Source: an uncultured Oscillospiraceae bacterium (lineage in GTDB: Bacteria > Bacillota > Clostridia > Oscillospirales > Oscillospiraceae). From it: 14,291 nt of DNA. The notes beneath the pieces were generated by a model, which saw nothing but the letters and a program-made list of their open reading frames with translations, was not told the origin of the DNA and ran no database searches. The position numbers and the translations under genes are program-made. Location of the stretch: NCBI GenBank assembly GCA_900752445.1, contig CAADVN010000217.1:1-14291 (forward strand), written 5' to 3'. Shown here in pieces: positions 12,942 to 14,291 of this stretch; position 1 is the first letter of the stretch; each line of letters opens with the position of its first letter.

Positions 12942-14102
12942 ATGTCCGCAATGCACGGCCTCGCCCTGCGCTCGCTCATACGCAGGAGGGGCATAAGCCT
13001 GCTTTTGGCGCTGGTGGTGTTCAGCGGCATAGCCCTCTCGTCGGCGCTGGCCTGGTTCACGGCAAGGCAGGAGTCCGCGCTCGACGAAGTTGTGCGCGAC
13101 ACGCTGGTGCACTGCGTCGTCACGGATGCCAAGGGCATGTCGCAGGACAGGCTGAACATGTACTCCGCCGAGGTGGAGAAGCTCACCGGCAGGCGGGAGG
13201 ACGTGGGCTGCATGCTCGGCAGCTATGTGAAAAATGTCCGCGCCAAGGCGGGTCTTGATCTCACATATCCTGTCAATTGCCGGGGAGTGCGCATCCTGAG
13301 CCTGGACTCGGACCCCGCGCTCTCGGCGCTTGAGGGCGTGACGGTCGAGTTCCTCGACGGCTGGGACGAGAGCGCCCTGGGAACGAGCGAGCGGCTCTGC
13401 CTTGCGCCTGAGGGCTTTGTCGAGCCGGACGAGGCAGGCGAGTTCCGGGTCGAATGTGTCGACACGCTTGGCGGCGAGTTTTCCCTCCAGGTCATAGGCT
13501 GGGTGCGAGGCGGCCCGGAGAATACGCTCTATGTGCCCTTCTTCATGCTCCGCGGCGAGGACAGCGAGGTCTTTCCCACTGATTCCTGCTCCTTCGACAT
13601 CGCGGACAACGCCCAGCTCGAGGAGAGCCGGGCGGAGATCTTCAAATACTTCGTCGAGCCCGCGCCGGAGAACGTGAACGACGGCATAAGCTACGGCGTC
13701 ATCATACAGGACGAGGCCTACGTCAGGTCCCGGGACGAGCTCATGAGCGGCATAAGGCTGCTGCGGCTGCTGACGCCGCTGCTGCTGGCGGTCATGGCGG
13801 CGATGGGTTTCCTCTCGGGCTACCTGAGCGCGCGGCGGAGGATAAAGGAATTCGCGGTCATGCGCTGCCTGGGTATGAAGCGCGGGCAGATATTCAGGTG
13901 GACCTTTGAGGAGTACGCCATACCGACGGCAGCCGGTTGGCTGCTCGGGCTCGGCTTCGTCATCCCGGCGAGCCTCTCGGTGGGCTCGGGGCTGCTGGTG
14001 CAGGCGCTGCTGCTGCTTTTGGTGTTCCTGCTCGGCACGGCGATAGCGATAGTGCGGATAACGGGCGTCAACGTGATGCGGCTTATGAAAGTGGAGGAAT
14101 AG
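12942..14102 (+). CDS. FtsX/MacB-type ABC transporter permease (small)
   Basis: The 386-residue product has the same plan as the gene before it but a shorter outer domain (about 40-270). It has a first helix near 18-38, then helices at about 277-297, 326-346 and 351-371, with the cytoplasmic motif RRRIKEFAVMRCLGMKRGQ (FtsX-type) between the second and third. AGAGGTG lies just upstream of ATG 12942, and the spacing from the previous stop is 4 bp. The two unequal permeases probably form a heterodimer. It is followed by the ATPase start 2 bp after its stop. Confidence 0.88.
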   Translation: MSAMHGLALRSLIRRRGISLLLALVVFSGIALSSALAWFTARQESALDEVVRDTLVHCVVTDAKGMSQDRLNMYSAEVEKLTGRREDVGCMLGSYVKNVRAKAGLDLTYPVNCRGVRILSLDSDPALSALEGVTVEFLDGWDESALGTSERLCLAPEGFVEPDEAGEFRVECVDTLGGEFSLQVIGWVRGGPENTLYVPFFMLRGEDSEVFPTDSCSFDIADNAQLEESRAEIFKYFVEPAPENVNDGISYGVIIQDEAYVRSRDELMSGIRLLRLLTPLLLAVMAAMGFLSGYLSARRRIKEFAVMRCLGMKRGQIFRWTFEEYAIPTAAGWLLGLGFVIPASLSVGSGLLVQALLLLLVFLLGTAIAIVRITGVNVMRLMKVEE

Positions 14103-14104
14103 CG

Positions 14105-14291
14105 ATGGAGATACTGTGCACGAACGAGCTCGAATACAGCTACCGGAACAAGTACCAGATCGTGAACGCGCTGCGCGGCGTGAGCTGCGGCTTTGAAAAG
14201 GGGCGCATCTATGCGGTCACGGGCCCCTCCGGCTGCGGCAAGACGACCTTTTTGAGCCTGCTGGCGGGCCTGGACGTCCCGACGGGCGGCA
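14105..14291 (+). CDS. ABC transporter ATP-binding protein (MacB/LolD-like), 3' end outside window
   Basis: The ATG at 14105 has GGAGG 7 nt upstream, inside the end of the permease gene. Sixty-two codons are visible. They show the aromatic A-loop region (YSYRNKYQIVNALRGVS) and Walker A GPSGCGKTT, followed by FLSLLAGLD and the start of a PTGG motif. This form is typical of ATPases that serve FtsX-type permeases. The rest of the gene lies beyond the window. Confidence 0.93.
   Translation, partial: MEILCTNELEYSYRNKYQIVNALRGVSCGFEKGRIYAVTGPSGCGKTTFLSLLAGLDVPTGG

Overview
The window looks like a chromosomal segment of a GC-rich, low-GC-lineage anaerobe of the Bacillota (Oscillospirales-like). This is inferred from strong AGGAGG-type ribosome binding sites, tRNA genes with encoded CCA, a DUF4367-type anti-sigma factor, and a clostridial-style lipoprotein with a Cys-rich motif. 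It carries AT-rich foreign DNA: bases 2821-2880 contain 17 G/C of 60, while bases 5881-5940 contain 45 of 60.

Left part (1-980): the 3' end of an AT-rich superfamily 1 helicase gene with its own terminator. Next come two leucine tRNA genes (anticodons CAG and TAA) transcribed away from each other from two near-consensus promoters placed back to back. Each tRNA gene has a clear intrinsic terminator.

Middle part (850-4720): a compositional island. It contains an intact single-ORF IS3-family transposase on the minus strand, a very long hairpin, a strong promoter, and a translationally coupled two-gene AT-rich operon. The operon encodes a protein of unknown function (possibly DUF6414-like) and a Clp-like AAA+ ATPase. 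The ATPase reading frame is broken, or programmed to shift, at a run of six T. The block is bracketed by two diverged direct repeats of 129 bp (852-980 and 4530-4658) that match no gene.

Right part (4761-14291): GC-rich genes for cell-envelope response and transport. Leftward, in transcription order: an ECF-type sigma factor, a membrane anti-sigma factor overlapping it by 14 bp, a lipoprotein, an ABC ATPase, and an ABC-2-type permease made of two duplicated halves. Rightward: two FtsX/MacB-type permeases and the start of their ATPase. The two transporters flank the sigma/anti-sigma pair, so a likely reading is an envelope-stress or antimicrobial-peptide response module in which the sigma factor controls one or both transporters. 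That link is inference from gene order; no sigma-specific promoter was identified.

The best candidates for something undescribed are the AT-rich two-gene operon with the in-frame slippery heptamer, the repeats that bracket it, and the hairpin that covers the transposase ribosome binding site.
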